NCBI GenBank assembly: GCA_030526325.1 | Contig: JAUNCY010000014.1 | Location: 1 to 32,498, forward strand | DNA: 32,498 nucleotides | Reading direction: 5' to 3' | Origin: Bacillota bacterium | GTDB lineage: Bacteria > Bacillota > Clostridia > Peptostreptococcales > Anaerovoracaceae | In this document: positions 1 to 7,822 of the stretch, piece after piece | How positions within the stretch are numbered: position 1 is the stretch's first letter | Layout: every line of letters begins with the position of its first letter | The notes under the pieces: model-generated | The model's input: only the letters and a program-made list of their open reading frames with translations | What the model was told of the DNA's origin: nothing | Database searches by the model: none | Program-made: the position numbers and the translations under genes

Positions 1-48
1 TATGAGGGGATTCATCCTGGTTTTTTAAAATCCATTTTCTCATTATTA

Positions 49-1245
49 TCAACCACCAAGGTAAGACATCGGGTTAGTATGTCTTCCGTTCACTCTTACT
101 TCAAAATGACAGTGGGGTCCTGTTGAATTTCCTGTGGAACCGATTTTAGCTATCTGCTGACCCTTTGATACCTTCTGTCCCTTTGATACCAGAAGTGCGC
201 TGTTATGTGCATAAAGCGATGAAATTCCGCCTCCATGGTCTATGATTACGGTATTTCCGTATCCGCTGTACCATCCCGAATATATTACTGTACCGCTGTT
301 TGCGGCAACGCATTTGCTTCCTGACGGAGCCGCGAAGTCGATACCAGTATGCATTTTCTTTGTCCCTGTAATAGGATGTATTCTATATCCGTAATATGAA
401 GATATCCTTGTATAGGACGGTGCCGGCAGACAGAAAGCGCCTCCCACAAAAGAAGTGCCGGTGCTGCCTGATACAGTTCCGCCGTTCGAAGAACTTGATG
501 AGGAATTCTGCTGAGCAGCTGCTGCCGCTTTTCGCTGTTCCTCCTGAATCAGTGCAGTTATCTGTTCGGCTGCCGCATTCAAATCATCTATCAAAGCATT
601 CTGTGCAGCTATATCCTCCTGAACATCAGCCCTGAGAGCTTCCGCCTCAGTCTTGTCGCTCTGCAGGGAAGCCTTCTGTGCTTCAAGCTGTGACTGCTTG
701 TTTTCAAGTTCAATGTTGAGAGTTTCCAGTTCTCTCTTTGTCTGTGCTATCGCATCGTACTGAGTCTGAAGCTGATCCATGAACGCTTCGTCCTGCTCAT
801 ATATACGTGTAATCATATCGATATTTGACATCAGTTCGCTGAAAGTTCCGGAACCCAGAAGAACCTCCAGATATCCGACTTCTCCGTTCATGTACATTGC
901 TCTGAGACGGGAATTCAGGTCGTCGTTCTGTTTTACGATTTCCGCGCTTTTTATATCAAGTTCTTTCTTCTTCGCGTCGATGTCCGCAAGAGTCTGCTGA
1001 ATCTCAGCCTCAGTCTGTACTATGCTGCTCTGAGTTGTATTAATCTGATAATCCAGAGAGTTTATCTTTGTAGTAAGGGCACTCGCTTCCTTTTTTGAGG
1101 AATTAAGTTTGGATTTTGCATCTGTAAGCTGTTTATTTACCGAATTCAGCTTCTGCTGGTTCGACAGTGCATAAGAGCTCACGGTTCCTGCAACCAGAGA
1201 CAGAATAAGCACGAGCACCAGGGCTATAGTAAATTTTTTCTTCAT
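49..1245 (-). CDS. Coiled-coil M23 (LytM-type) peptidoglycan endopeptidase, PcsB/EnvC-like partner of FtsEX
   Basis: Exported murein hydrolase, or hydrolase activator, of 398 residues. Residues 1-27 form a signal peptide (Lys-rich start, hydrophobic core, Ala-rich end). Residues 30 to about 245 are Gln/Lys/Glu/Asp-rich heptad-like coiled coil, followed by a Ser/Gly linker to about 265. The last 130 residues are an M23/LytM domain. Its zinc ligands are visible as H299 and D303 (HTGID) and H380 in the HCH motif, with H347 and H378 as the usual catalytic histidines, so it should be active unless autoinhibited. It lies 18 bases after ftsX in the same direction. In Gram-positives FtsX controls coiled-coil hydrolases of this kind at the septum, so a division or wall-remodelling role is inferred. 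The ATG has AGGAG 11 bases upstream. Confidence 0.93.
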   Translation of the reverse strand: MKKKFTIALVLVLILSLVAGTVSSYALSNQQKLNSVNKQLTDAKSKLNSSKKEASALTTKINSLDYQINTTQSSIVQTEAEIQQTLADIDAKKKELDIKSAEIVKQNDDLNSRLRAMYMNGEVGYLEVLLGSGTFSELMSNIDMITRIYEQDEAFMDQLQTQYDAIAQTKRELETLNIELENKQSQLEAQKASLQSDKTEAEALRADVQEDIAAQNALIDDLNAAAEQITALIQEEQRKAAAAAQQNSSSSSSNGGTVSGSTGTSFVGGAFCLPAPSYTRISSYYGYRIHPITGTKKMHTGIDFAAPSGSKCVAANSGTVIYSGWYSGYGNTVIIDHGGGISSLYAHNSALLVSKGQKVSKGQQIAKIGSTGNSTGPHCHFEVRVNGRHTNPMSYLGG

Positions 1246-1263
1246 ACCTGCTGTATCTCCTTT

Positions 1264-2154
1264 CTATGCATGAAGGAATCTTCTCATGGAAAGAATACTT
1301 CCGAGAGACCCTATGCATACGCCTAAAGCCACAAAAATTATAACGATATTATTTATTATAAATTCATAAGGTACCATTCCGCTGCTGAAAAGTATAAGGA
1401 ATTTGGCTGCGAAGATATCGACAAACTTATAGTATGCGAATCCGACTATTGCCGCAGCAATCACCGACGCGATAAATCCTATAATAATACCTTCAACAAG
1501 AAACGGCCCTCTTACAAACCAGTTTGTTGCTCCCACGTACTTCATTATCTGAATTTCCTTTTCTCTTGCATGTACGGTGAGCTTTATTGTGTTCGACACA
1601 ACTATTATCGAAACTATAATAAGCACTGTTATAAGCGCCAGTGCACCTTTTTCAATGTAACCTGTTATCGTAAGAATTTTATCTATTACTTCCTGGTAGA
1701 ACTTTATCTGCTCTATTCCTTCCATATCATCCAGTTCGGCAGCAATTTCCTGCTCATACTGAAGATCATCTGAGGTTATCTCAATGGTTGCCGGGAACGG
1801 ATTGCCGGAAAGTCCGTCCAGAAGATAGGCATTTTCTCCCCATCTTTCTTTCATCATTTCCATAGCATCGTCTTTTGTGAGATACACCGCATCCTTAACA
1901 TGCTCGATGTTTTTAATCATTGCAGTCATCTCTATTCCCTGCTGATCTGTTACATCCTCAGCCAGATAAACCTGAATCGTATCGAACTGCTCCTGGGCAT
2001 TCTCTGCCATCAAATTAACATTTACCATTATGGTAAAAAACATTCCAAGTATGAGCATCATTGCAGTAATGGCAAACACCGAGGCAGTGCTCATGTTCTT
2101 GTTTCTGACAATCTGCGAGAAGGCCTGTTTTACAGTGTAACTAATTGCTCTCAT
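1264..2154 (-). CDS. ftsX: Cell division ABC transporter permease FtsX
   Basis: Membrane half of FtsEX, which transmits ATP hydrolysis by FtsE to an extracellular murein hydrolase. One N-terminal membrane segment is followed by an extracellular domain of about 120 residues (positions roughly 45-165, acidic, with the usual FtsX ECD pattern) and then three more membrane segments, giving the standard four-helix FtsX topology. The longest frame starts 27 bases further out, but family alignment and the GGAGG 14 bases upstream favour the ATG at 2154, which gives 296 residues beginning MRAISYTVKQ. This start overlaps the end of ftsE by 14 bases, so the two are translationally coupled. The M23 hydrolase follows directly and is the likely client. 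Confidence 0.93.
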   Translation of the reverse strand: MRAISYTVKQAFSQIVRNKNMSTASVFAITAMMLILGMFFTIMVNVNLMAENAQEQFDTIQVYLAEDVTDQQGIEMTAMIKNIEHVKDAVYLTKDDAMEMMKERWGENAYLLDGLSGNPFPATIEITSDDLQYEQEIAAELDDMEGIEQIKFYQEVIDKILTITGYIEKGALALITVLIIVSIIVVSNTIKLTVHAREKEIQIMKYVGATNWFVRGPFLVEGIIIGFIASVIAAAIVGFAYYKFVDIFAAKFLILFSSGMVPYEFIINNIVIIFVALGVCIGSLGSILSMRRFLHA

Positions 2155-2827
2155 CTTCTCTGTACGCTCCCTCCGCATCACGAACTATCTTTCCGTGCTC
2201 TATTGCTACTACTCTTTTTCCCATTCTGTCTACAATATCCTTGGCATGAGTAACCATTACGATAGTGGTTCCTTTTTCATTAATTGTTGTCAGAAGATCC
2301 ATAATTTCCCATGCGGTATCCGGATCCAGATTTCCCGTAGGCTCGTCCGCAATCAGTACCGAAGGATTGTTTACTATAGCTCTTGCTATAGCAACTCTCT
2401 GCTGTTCTCCGGCAGAAAGCTGATGCGGATACATCTCCGCTTTTGTATTGATTCCCACAAGGCTGAGAACCTGAGGAACCTGTTTTCTTATTTCTTTTCC
2501 TGATGCATGAACTATATTCATGGCAAAAGCTACATTTTCATATACTGTTTTTTTGGGAAGGAGACGGAAATCCTGAAACACTATTCCGATATTTCTTCTG
2601 TGGGCAGGAACCAGTCTGTTCGGAAGATCTGTAACTTCTCTGTCACCGACGAATATCTTGCCTTCGTCCGCTTCTATTTCTTTCATAAGGAGTTTTATGC
2701 AGGTGGATTTCCCCGCTCCGCTGGGACCTACAAGAAATACAAACTCTCCTTTTTCTATTTTTAAGTCAAGGTTTTCAACTGCCACATTATTCCCGTATTT
2801 TTTTGTCACGTTCTGGAATTCTATCAT
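2141..2827 (-). CDS. ftsE: Cell division ATP-binding protein FtsE
   Basis: Cytoplasmic ABC ATPase of the FtsEX complex. All ABC motifs are present: Walker A GPSGAGKST, a Q-loop in VFQDFRLL, signature LSAGEQQ, Walker B VLIADEP with the catalytic Glu, and the H-loop in VMVTHAK. The longest frame adds 14 unlikely residues. The ATG at 2827 (MIEFQNVTKKYG) is preceded by AAGGACAAGG at a suitable distance and gives 228 residues, the usual FtsE length. It is first in a three-gene unit with ftsX and the M23 hydrolase. A candidate promoter lies 55-85 bases upstream. Confidence 0.95.
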   Translation of the reverse strand: MIEFQNVTKKYGNNVAVENLDLKIEKGEFVFLVGPSGAGKSTCIKLLMKEIEADEGKIFVGDREVTDLPNRLVPAHRRNIGIVFQDFRLLPKKTVYENVAFAMNIVHASGKEIRKQVPQVLSLVGINTKAEMYPHQLSAGEQQRVAIARAIVNNPSVLIADEPTGNLDPDTAWEIMDLLTTINEKGTTIVMVTHAKDIVDRMGKRVVAIEHGKIVRDAEGAYREDESN

Positions 2828-2880
2828 TCTATACCCTTGTCCTTTTCTTTTTACACAAATAATTGACATGATTTAGAGAT

Positions 2881-2912
2881 ATTATATAATTAATTTGACT
2901 TTTTTTCTACAA
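2881..2912 (-). promoter_or_regulatory. Candidate sigma-A promoter of ftsEX-M23
   Basis: Reading the minus strand, TTGTAG (2912-2907) is followed after 18 bases by TATATA (2888-2883), with TATAAT overlapping at 2886-2881. The match is moderate and the surroundings are very AT-rich, so exact boxes are uncertain. It lies in the divergent gap between ftsE and the cyclo-ligase gene. I could not pick a convincing plus-strand promoter for the latter. Confidence 0.4.
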
Positions 2913-3003
2913 AAAAGCCCCATAAAATCGCCTCTTTGAGGAAAACTTTATTATTTTGTCACAAAAAGTTCACTAAAAAAACTATATAAAGGATATTTTT
3001 ACT

Positions 3004-3567
3004 ATGAAGGCACAATATAGGCGCACCATATTAAAAGAGCGGGATTCACTCTCTCCGGAGTTCGTCCGTCAGGCCGAAGAAAAAATCGCGACAAACTTCT
3101 TTAATTCGGAATTTTCAGCCGTTCCCGACGGCAAATCAGTGATGCTCTATGCAGCTTTCAGAAATGAAGTCGGAACCTCTGAGCTGATAGAAAAGCTTTC
3201 ATCAAAAGGGATAAAAGTGGTTCTTCCGAAAACCTCCGGGACGGTAATAACACCCTATGAGTATCTTGGCCCCTGCTCTTTAAAAATCGACTCCTTCGGC
3301 ATCTCGGTACCCGATGAAAACGTATGCCCCGCAGCGGTAATCTCCGACATTCACACTGTTATAGTTCCGGGCGTCGTATTCGACAGAAGCGGGAACCGCA
3401 TAGGCTTCGGCAAAGGCTGCTATGACAGATTTCTGCCCCGTCTGCCCCATGCAGTAAAAATCGGGCTCTGCTACGACTTCCAGATTGTACCCTCGGTCCC
3501 TGTCAGCGATACAGATATTCCGATGGACTTTCTGCTGACCGAAAAGGGTTTCATTTTCTGCAGATAA
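3004..3567 (+). CDS. 5-formyltetrahydrofolate cyclo-ligase
   Basis: Converts 5-formyl-THF to 5,10-methenyl-THF using ATP, recovering a dead-end folate in one-carbon metabolism (EC 6.3.3.2 family, YgfA/MTHFS). It has 187 residues, the normal bacterial length. Family marks are the basic N-terminus with RRTILKERD, the VLPKT segment in the middle, and the C-terminal nucleotide/folate motif VPGVVFDRSGNRIGFGKGCY followed by DRFL. The usual GYYDR is GCYDR here, a mild substitution. The ATG has AAAGGA about 10 bases upstream. It is monocistronic: a strong hairpin with a T tract follows 12 bases after the stop. Confidence 0.93.
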   Translation: MKAQYRRTILKERDSLSPEFVRQAEEKIATNFFNSEFSAVPDGKSVMLYAAFRNEVGTSELIEKLSSKGIKVVLPKTSGTVITPYEYLGPCSLKIDSFGISVPDENVCPAAVISDIHTVIVPGVVFDRSGNRIGFGKGCYDRFLPRLPHAVKIGLCYDFQIVPSVPVSDTDIPMDFLLTEKGFIFCR

Positions 3568-3579
3568 TATAAAAACAAC

Positions 3580-3622
3580 AGCCGCTGATGGTATGTAAAA
3601 TTTTACCATCAACGGCTTTTCT
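3580..3622. terminator. Bidirectional intrinsic terminator
   Basis: A 14-bp stem (3580-3593 with 3604-3617, one C-A mismatch) has a 10-base loop and is followed on the plus strand by TTTCTTTTC. On the minus strand it is followed by GTTGTTTTT. It sits between the convergent cyclo-ligase and lipoprotein genes and can serve both. Confidence 0.88.
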
Positions 3623-3667
3623 TTTCAACTTTTTTGCAATTTTTTACAAATATCAGTCTTTTTCGGT

Positions 3668-4132
3668 TTACTCATCATACTGAACGCTCAGCTCCACCTC
3701 GTCAGGCAGTATATCCAGATTTGTTTCGGCTACAGCATAAGGATATGTAATTTCCTGAGTCAGAAGTTCACCGCTTCCGGGGTCGGAAAATTTAGCGTAC
3801 ACAGTCATCCTGTTCAGCCCTTCCGATTCCTCCCAGGTTATTTTTTCTATTGTTACACCGTAACCTGAAGTGGTTTTTTCTCCTCTTGCAGCCACAACAT
3901 AAACTTTTCCGTCAATGATGCATGCAAGCGCTCTCTCCAGCAGCTGATACTCGGGCATGATCTCCTCGGACAGCTGCTTCGGTATATCTTCAGAGGAAAG
4001 CAGTGTAAACTCCACAGAACTGTCTCCTTTAAGCTTTGAGCATCCCACTACAGCTCCGGCAATAACCAGAATCAGCAGAAGCCCTCCTATTACAGCCTTC
4101 TTTCCTATCCCTCCGGCAGAACCTCTTTTCAA
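3668..4132 (-). CDS. Small predicted lipoprotein of unknown function
   Basis: I do not recognise the family. The longest frame opens at a GTG (4150), but that GTG and the following GGAGGAGGG are clearly the ribosome site. The in-frame TTG at 4132, about 6 bases beyond it, is the better start. It gives 154 residues with a textbook lipoprotein leader: a basic MKRGSAGGIGKK, a hydrophobic stretch, and a Cys in VVGCS as the probable lipidation site. The mature part is about 120 residues, predicted beta-rich with several acidic stretches and no recognisable catalytic motif. It is the last gene of the csaB-transketolase run, 77 bases after tktC, and its ribosome site is locked in a hairpin (4140-4187). 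Confidence 0.7.
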   Translation of the reverse strand: MKRGSAGGIGKKAVIGGLLLILVIAGAVVGCSKLKGDSSVEFTLLSSEDIPKQLSEEIMPEYQLLERALACIIDGKVYVVAARGEKTTSGYGVTIEKITWEESEGLNRMTVYAKFSDPGSGELLTQEITYPYAVAETNLDILPDEVELSVQYDE

Positions 4133-4139
4133 AATAATT

Positions 4140-4187
4140 CCCTCCTCCACAGTTTGTAATGACTACTACATAATCTATGAAGGAGGG
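4140..4187 (-). promoter_or_regulatory. Hairpin that sequesters the lipoprotein ribosome site; possible attenuator
   Basis: In the minus-strand transcript the 13 bases at 4187-4175 (CCCUCCUUCAUAG) can pair with 4152-4140 (CUGUGGAGGAGGG), with 11 Watson-Crick pairs and two G-U pairs. The loop is 22 bases and can itself form UGUA/UACA. The 3' arm contains the whole AGGAGG ribosome site of the TTG start at 4132. The following bases AAUUAUUUU also resemble a weak terminator tail. It could therefore act as a translational lock, an attenuator, or simply the terminator of the upstream operon. Confidence 0.65.
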
Positions 4188-4208
4188 CATTTATTTATGA
4201 CTCAAATA

Positions 4209-5138
4209 TCAGATAAGCTCTCTGCAGGCTTTCACAATGTCTGCCGCAGTTATCTCATACTCTTCCATGAGCTGAGCAGGCTTTCCTGACTGACCGAACC
4301 GGTCTTTTATACCTATCATTCTGAGCTTTGCAGGGCATTCAACGGAAATCACCTCTGCAACAGCGCTTCCCAGTCCGCCGATAATACTGTGTTCTTCTGC
4401 GGTTACAATTCCCCCGGTTTCCTTTGCCGCTTTTACAATTATATCTTTATCAATAGGCTTGATTGTATGAATATCCAGTACTCTTACGGATACTCCCTCT
4501 TTCGCCAGCTGTTCCGCAGCAATCAGGGCCTCGTTTACCATAATTCCAGTAGCCGCAACTGTCACGTCGCTGCCTTCTTTTACAGTTATTCCTTTGCCGA
4601 TCTGAAAATCCATATTTTCATCATAAATGACAGGAACGGCAGCTCTTCCCAGTCTTACATAGCACGGACCTTTCATCTCAACGGCAGCTTCTATTGCCTT
4701 CTTTGCGGAAACTCCGTCCGAAGGATTGAGGACAGTCATTCCCGGAATGCTTCTCATAAGAGAAATATCCTCTATTGCCTGATGGCTTGCTCCGTCCTCA
4801 CCTACTGTAACACCCGCATGAGTTGCACAGATTTTAACGTTGAGTTTCGGATATCCGATGGAATTTCTGATAATTTCAAAAGCTCTTCCTGCAGCAAACA
4901 TGGCAAAAGTGCTGGCAACCACGGTTTTTCCTGCTGAGGCAAGACCAGCAGCCACGCCGTACATGTTCTGCTCAGCTATACCCATATTAAAGAATCTTTC
5001 GGGATAAGCCTTGCTGAAGGATGCTGTCATGGTTGATTTTGATAAATCCGCATCCATTACTATTAAATCTTTGTTCTTTTCACCTATTTCAACCAGAGCT
5101 TCTCCGTAAGCCTGTCTTGTAGCCATTTTATCAGCCAT
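4209..5138 (-). CDS. tkt: Transketolase, C-terminal subunit (pyrimidine-binding and C-terminal domains)
   Basis: Second half of a split transketolase, 309 residues. With the N-terminal subunit it transfers two-carbon ketol units in the non-oxidative pentose phosphate pathway. It carries the TPP pyrimidine-binding domain (EQNMYGVAAGLASAGKTVV, with the conserved Glu in AEQN), the GxTHAG-like region seen here as CATHAGVTVGEDGASHQ, and the C-terminal domain with DIHTIKP. The ATG at 5138 overlaps the stop of the N-terminal gene (TAATG), and GGAGGTG lies just upstream, so the two subunits should be made in equal amounts. Split transketolases are common in anaerobic Firmicutes and archaea. Confidence 0.95.
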   Translation of the reverse strand: MADKMATRQAYGEALVEIGEKNKDLIVMDADLSKSTMTASFSKAYPERFFNMGIAEQNMYGVAAGLASAGKTVVASTFAMFAAGRAFEIIRNSIGYPKLNVKICATHAGVTVGEDGASHQAIEDISLMRSIPGMTVLNPSDGVSAKKAIEAAVEMKGPCYVRLGRAAVPVIYDENMDFQIGKGITVKEGSDVTVAATGIMVNEALIAAEQLAKEGVSVRVLDIHTIKPIDKDIIVKAAKETGGIVTAEEHSIIGGLGSAVAEVISVECPAKLRMIGIKDRFGQSGKPAQLMEEYEITAADIVKACRELI

Positions 5139-5959
5139 TACTGTTCACCTCCCAGTTCTGCAAGCGCTTTTTCGGTCTCTTCCGCATTAGGAGCCTTTCC
5201 GTGCCAGCCGGCCTCATCTTCCATAAATGAAACGCCCTTGCCTTTAACTGTTCTTGCAATAATCATGACCGGTTTTCCTTCCACTTCATCGGCAGCATCC
5301 AGCTTTTCTGCCAGTTCTTCTATATCGTGTCCGTCCGCCTCCATTACTTCCCAGCCGAAGCTTTCGAATTTTTCGTAAACAGGTTCAACTTTCATGACAT
5401 CATCATTTCTTCCGTCAATCTGAAGGCCGTTATTATCAAGAATTGCCACAAGATTGTCGAGCTTGTAATGAGCAGCGCTCATTGCAGCCTCCCATACTAT
5501 GCCTTCCTGGATTTCTCCGTCACCGAGAAGTACATATACCTTGGATTTTCTTCCGTCAAGCTTGTTTGCAAGAGCCATTCCCACAGATGTGGAAAATCCC
5601 TGTCCGAGAGAGCCTGTGGACATTTCTACTCCCGGAATTTTTTTCATATCCGGATGTCCCTGGAAGATTGATCCTATCTTTCTGAGGCTGTACATTTCTT
5701 CAACATCAAAAAAGCCTTTTCTTCCCAGTGCGGCATACAGTGCCGGTGCCGCATGACCCTTCGAAAGAACAAATCTGTCTCTGTTCACCATGTCCGGTGC
5801 TTCCGGATTCACGTTCATCTTGTAGAAATACAGAGTTGCAATAATATCCGCAGCAGAAAGCGAACCGCCCGGATGACCTGAGCCCGCTGCAGAAATAGCT
5901 TTTATGATATCCTGACGCATATTCCGTGCAGCATTTTTTACCTCGTCAACGTTTAACAT
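5138..5959 (-). CDS. tkt: Transketolase, N-terminal subunit (TPP pyrophosphate-binding domain)
   Basis: First half of the split transketolase. Visible are the substrate/TPP segment SGHPGGSLSAADI, the SKGHAAPALYA motif, and the thiamine diphosphate motif GDGEIQEG ending in the LDNNGLQIDG stretch. The longest frame begins at 5974, but its first codons encode GGAGGAG, which is the ribosome site for the ATG at 5959 (MLNVDEVKNAA, 273 residues). The gene follows the WecG/TagA gene with almost no gap and is coupled to the C-terminal subunit. Its place directly behind wall-polymer genes is probably operon packing, although pentose or heptose supply for wall polymers is possible. Confidence 0.94.
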   Translation of the reverse strand: MLNVDEVKNAARNMRQDIIKAISAAGSGHPGGSLSAADIIATLYFYKMNVNPEAPDMVNRDRFVLSKGHAAPALYAALGRKGFFDVEEMYSLRKIGSIFQGHPDMKKIPGVEMSTGSLGQGFSTSVGMALANKLDGRKSKVYVLLGDGEIQEGIVWEAAMSAAHYKLDNLVAILDNNGLQIDGRNDDVMKVEPVYEKFESFGWEVMEADGHDIEELAEKLDAADEVEGKPVMIIARTVKGKGVSFMEDEAGWHGKAPNAEETEKALAELGGEQ

Positions 5960-5973
5960 TTTTTTCTCCTCCA

Positions 5974-6717
5974 TTATTTACATTCGGTTTGACTTTTATC
6001 AGAAAATACAACCTTCAGCATGAATAGCGGCAGCGCCGCCATCCTTTTATATCTCGACGGCTCCTGAATAAATCTGTAGAGCCATTCAAGTCCGTGTTTT
6101 CTGTAGAATTCCGGAGCCCTCTTTAAATCCCCGGACCACACATCAAGGCTTCCGCCTACACCAATTGCAGCCTTTGCCTTTAACCTGTCCTTATATTTTA
6201 ACACAAAAAGTTCCTGTTTTGGAGAGCCTAAAGCTACGCAAAGCAAATCCGGCGCAGCTTCGTTTATTTCCCTGAGAATATCTTCTTCCTCCTCAGGCTT
6301 GAAATAACCGTTCCTGGTACCTGCGATTTTCAGACCCGGATACGCCTCTTCCATTTTTGCCCCGGCTTTTTCTGCTATCCCCGGTTTGCTTCCGAAAAGA
6401 AAAACGCTTTTCCCTGTTTCAGACAGGTGCTTCAGTCCTCTCCCCAGAAAATCTATGCCCGTAACCCTCTCTTCAAGGGGGTGCTTTAGAATTCTGGATG
6501 CATATACCAGACCTATTCCGTCCGGAATAACCATTTCCGCCTGCTCTATTGCCTCCATAAGCTGAGGATTTTTCCCCGCATTTACGACAATTTCCGAGTT
6601 GGGAGTAACTATCAGGCTTACTCCCTCAGACTCCAGAAATTCTTTGAAACGCTCCAGAGCTTCATCGTAATTCACCATATCCACAGGAACTCCCAGTATC
6701 CTGATTCTGTTATTCAT
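5974..6717 (-). CDS. WecG/TagA/CpsF-family glycosyltransferase (GT26)
   Basis: 247 residues, the normal length. The family transfers N-acetylmannosaminyl (or a similar hexosaminyl) residue to undecaprenyl-linked GlcNAc in teichoic-acid or secondary wall polymer synthesis, at the cytoplasmic membrane face. Family features in order: N-terminal ILGVPVD, VTPNSEIVV, the catalytic-region IPDGIGLVYASR, RVTGIDF, FLFGSKPG, ALGSPKQE and the C-terminal GGSLDVWSGDLKRAPEFY with the amphipathic WLYRFIQEPSR segment that contacts the membrane. It overlaps csaB by 8 bases, which links it to a pyruvylated wall polymer. The exact donor sugar cannot be read from sequence. Confidence 0.92.
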   Translation of the reverse strand: MNNRIRILGVPVDMVNYDEALERFKEFLESEGVSLIVTPNSEIVVNAGKNPQLMEAIEQAEMVIPDGIGLVYASRILKHPLEERVTGIDFLGRGLKHLSETGKSVFLFGSKPGIAEKAGAKMEEAYPGLKIAGTRNGYFKPEEEEDILREINEAAPDLLCVALGSPKQELFVLKYKDRLKAKAAIGVGGSLDVWSGDLKRAPEFYRKHGLEWLYRFIQEPSRYKRMAALPLFMLKVVFSDKSQTECK

Positions 6718-7822
6718 CCGAACACTCCTCTCCCAGAAGCTTCTTTATAAGAATTTCATTATAATTCAGCTTTTCTATCAGAATCTCCTTGTTTCTTCTG
6801 ACCTTTCCAAGCAGCTTTTCCTTATTTTTCATAACCTTTTCATATTCTTCAATAAGGTATTCACCCTTGAAATCGTACACAGAGCACATAGCTCTCAAAT
6901 CCATAGACTTCATGAAGGAATTCACCTTAGGATCGTATGAAATACCTATCATCGGAACCTCCATAATTGCAGCATGTATCAAAGAATGAAGTCTGACCCC
7001 CACCAGCAGATCCATGTTTCCGATAATGGAAAGCATCTCCCCGGTAAGGCATTTTCTTCTGATGCAGGCAACCTTTTCACCCACTCGCCGCTGAATCTCT
7101 TCCGTAATAGGCATATCCTCGGAAAAATGAAAAGGTATAAGCACTATCCTTGCGTCATATCTGGCTATGAGTTCTTTAATTCCCAGACATACCTCAGACA
7201 GAAAATCTTCATCTTTAATATTCCCTTTTACTGCTATTCCGATAGCGGGTCTGTCCGTATCAAAATCAAAATCTGCTTCTTCGAGAATACGTTTTCCCGT
7301 TTCCAGCCCGGGCTTTCTGATTCTGATAACAGGATCCGCCGTCACCATCAGTTTATCATCCTTCATACCGCATTCCAGAAGAAACTCCCGGGAGCCCTCG
7401 TCCCGAACCACAATATAATCCGCCTTCGACAGCGTATTTATCATGAGCCTCCTGTTAAACGGAGAATTGACAGGGCCTATTCCCTGACTGTATATAAAAA
7501 CCTTCTTGCGGAAAAACATCGCAATCCACATTACGGCAAGATAGTACAGTATGCTTTTCCTGCTTGTCACATCCTGCAGCAGACTTCCTCCTCCGCTTAT
7601 CAGAAGATCCGCCCCTGCAATACTTCTTACAATTTGGGCAATGCTCCGCCGGTCCACAGCCCTTACACCGAATTTGTCCCGGGTAGACTGAGGATTGTTT
7701 GAAAGCACCGTTATTTCGATGTTAGGAATACGATCCTGCAGGTTCTCAACAACCGCCTTTAAAATAGATTCATCTCCGATATTATTGAAACCATAATATC
7801 CGGAAATTACAATCCTATGCAT
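6710..7822 (-). CDS. csaB: CsaB-type polysaccharide pyruvyl transferase
   Basis: Adds a ketal pyruvate to a secondary cell-wall polysaccharide. Such pyruvylated sugars are the anchor for SLH-domain surface proteins and S-layers. The 370-residue protein begins MHRIVISGYYGFNNIGDESI, a characteristic CsaB opening, followed by ADLLISGGGSLLQDVTS, YSQGIGPV, VRDEGS and the C-terminal VGVRLHSLIHAA and GISYDPKV motifs of the family. The ATG overlaps the stop of the DUF5693 gene by 8 bases and the next gene overlaps it in the same way, so all three are co-translated. The organism therefore probably displays SLH proteins, though none is encoded in this window. Confidence 0.95.
   Translation of the reverse strand: MHRIVISGYYGFNNIGDESILKAVVENLQDRIPNIEITVLSNNPQSTRDKFGVRAVDRRSIAQIVRSIAGADLLISGGGSLLQDVTSRKSILYYLAVMWIAMFFRKKVFIYSQGIGPVNSPFNRRLMINTLSKADYIVVRDEGSREFLLECGMKDDKLMVTADPVIRIRKPGLETGKRILEEADFDFDTDRPAIGIAVKGNIKDEDFLSEVCLGIKELIARYDARIVLIPFHFSEDMPITEEIQRRVGEKVACIRRKCLTGEMLSIIGNMDLLVGVRLHSLIHAAIMEVPMIGISYDPKVNSFMKSMDLRAMCSVYDFKGEYLIEEYEKVMKNKEKLLGKVRRNKEILIEKLNYNEILIKKLLGEECSDE

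Noticed and set aside
1-43. A minus-strand ATG at 43 opens a frame that runs off the window edge (MRKWILKNQDES...).
   Set aside because: Only 14 codons are visible and no clear ribosome site precedes it; it could be the next gene of the ftsEX unit, but this cannot be supported.
4197-4289. Plus-strand AAGGAGGG followed by an ATG and a 30-codon frame near 4197.
   Set aside because: It is antisense to the transketolase end, and the GGAGG-like string is explained as the 5' arm of the hairpin that masks the lipoprotein ribosome site.
3957-4289. Many long open frames opposite real genes, such as those at 7.0-7.7, 11.7-12.4, 13.4-14.0 and 24.0-24.6 kb.
   Set aside because: They lie antisense to well-conserved genes, have no ribosome sites and their translations resemble no protein family.
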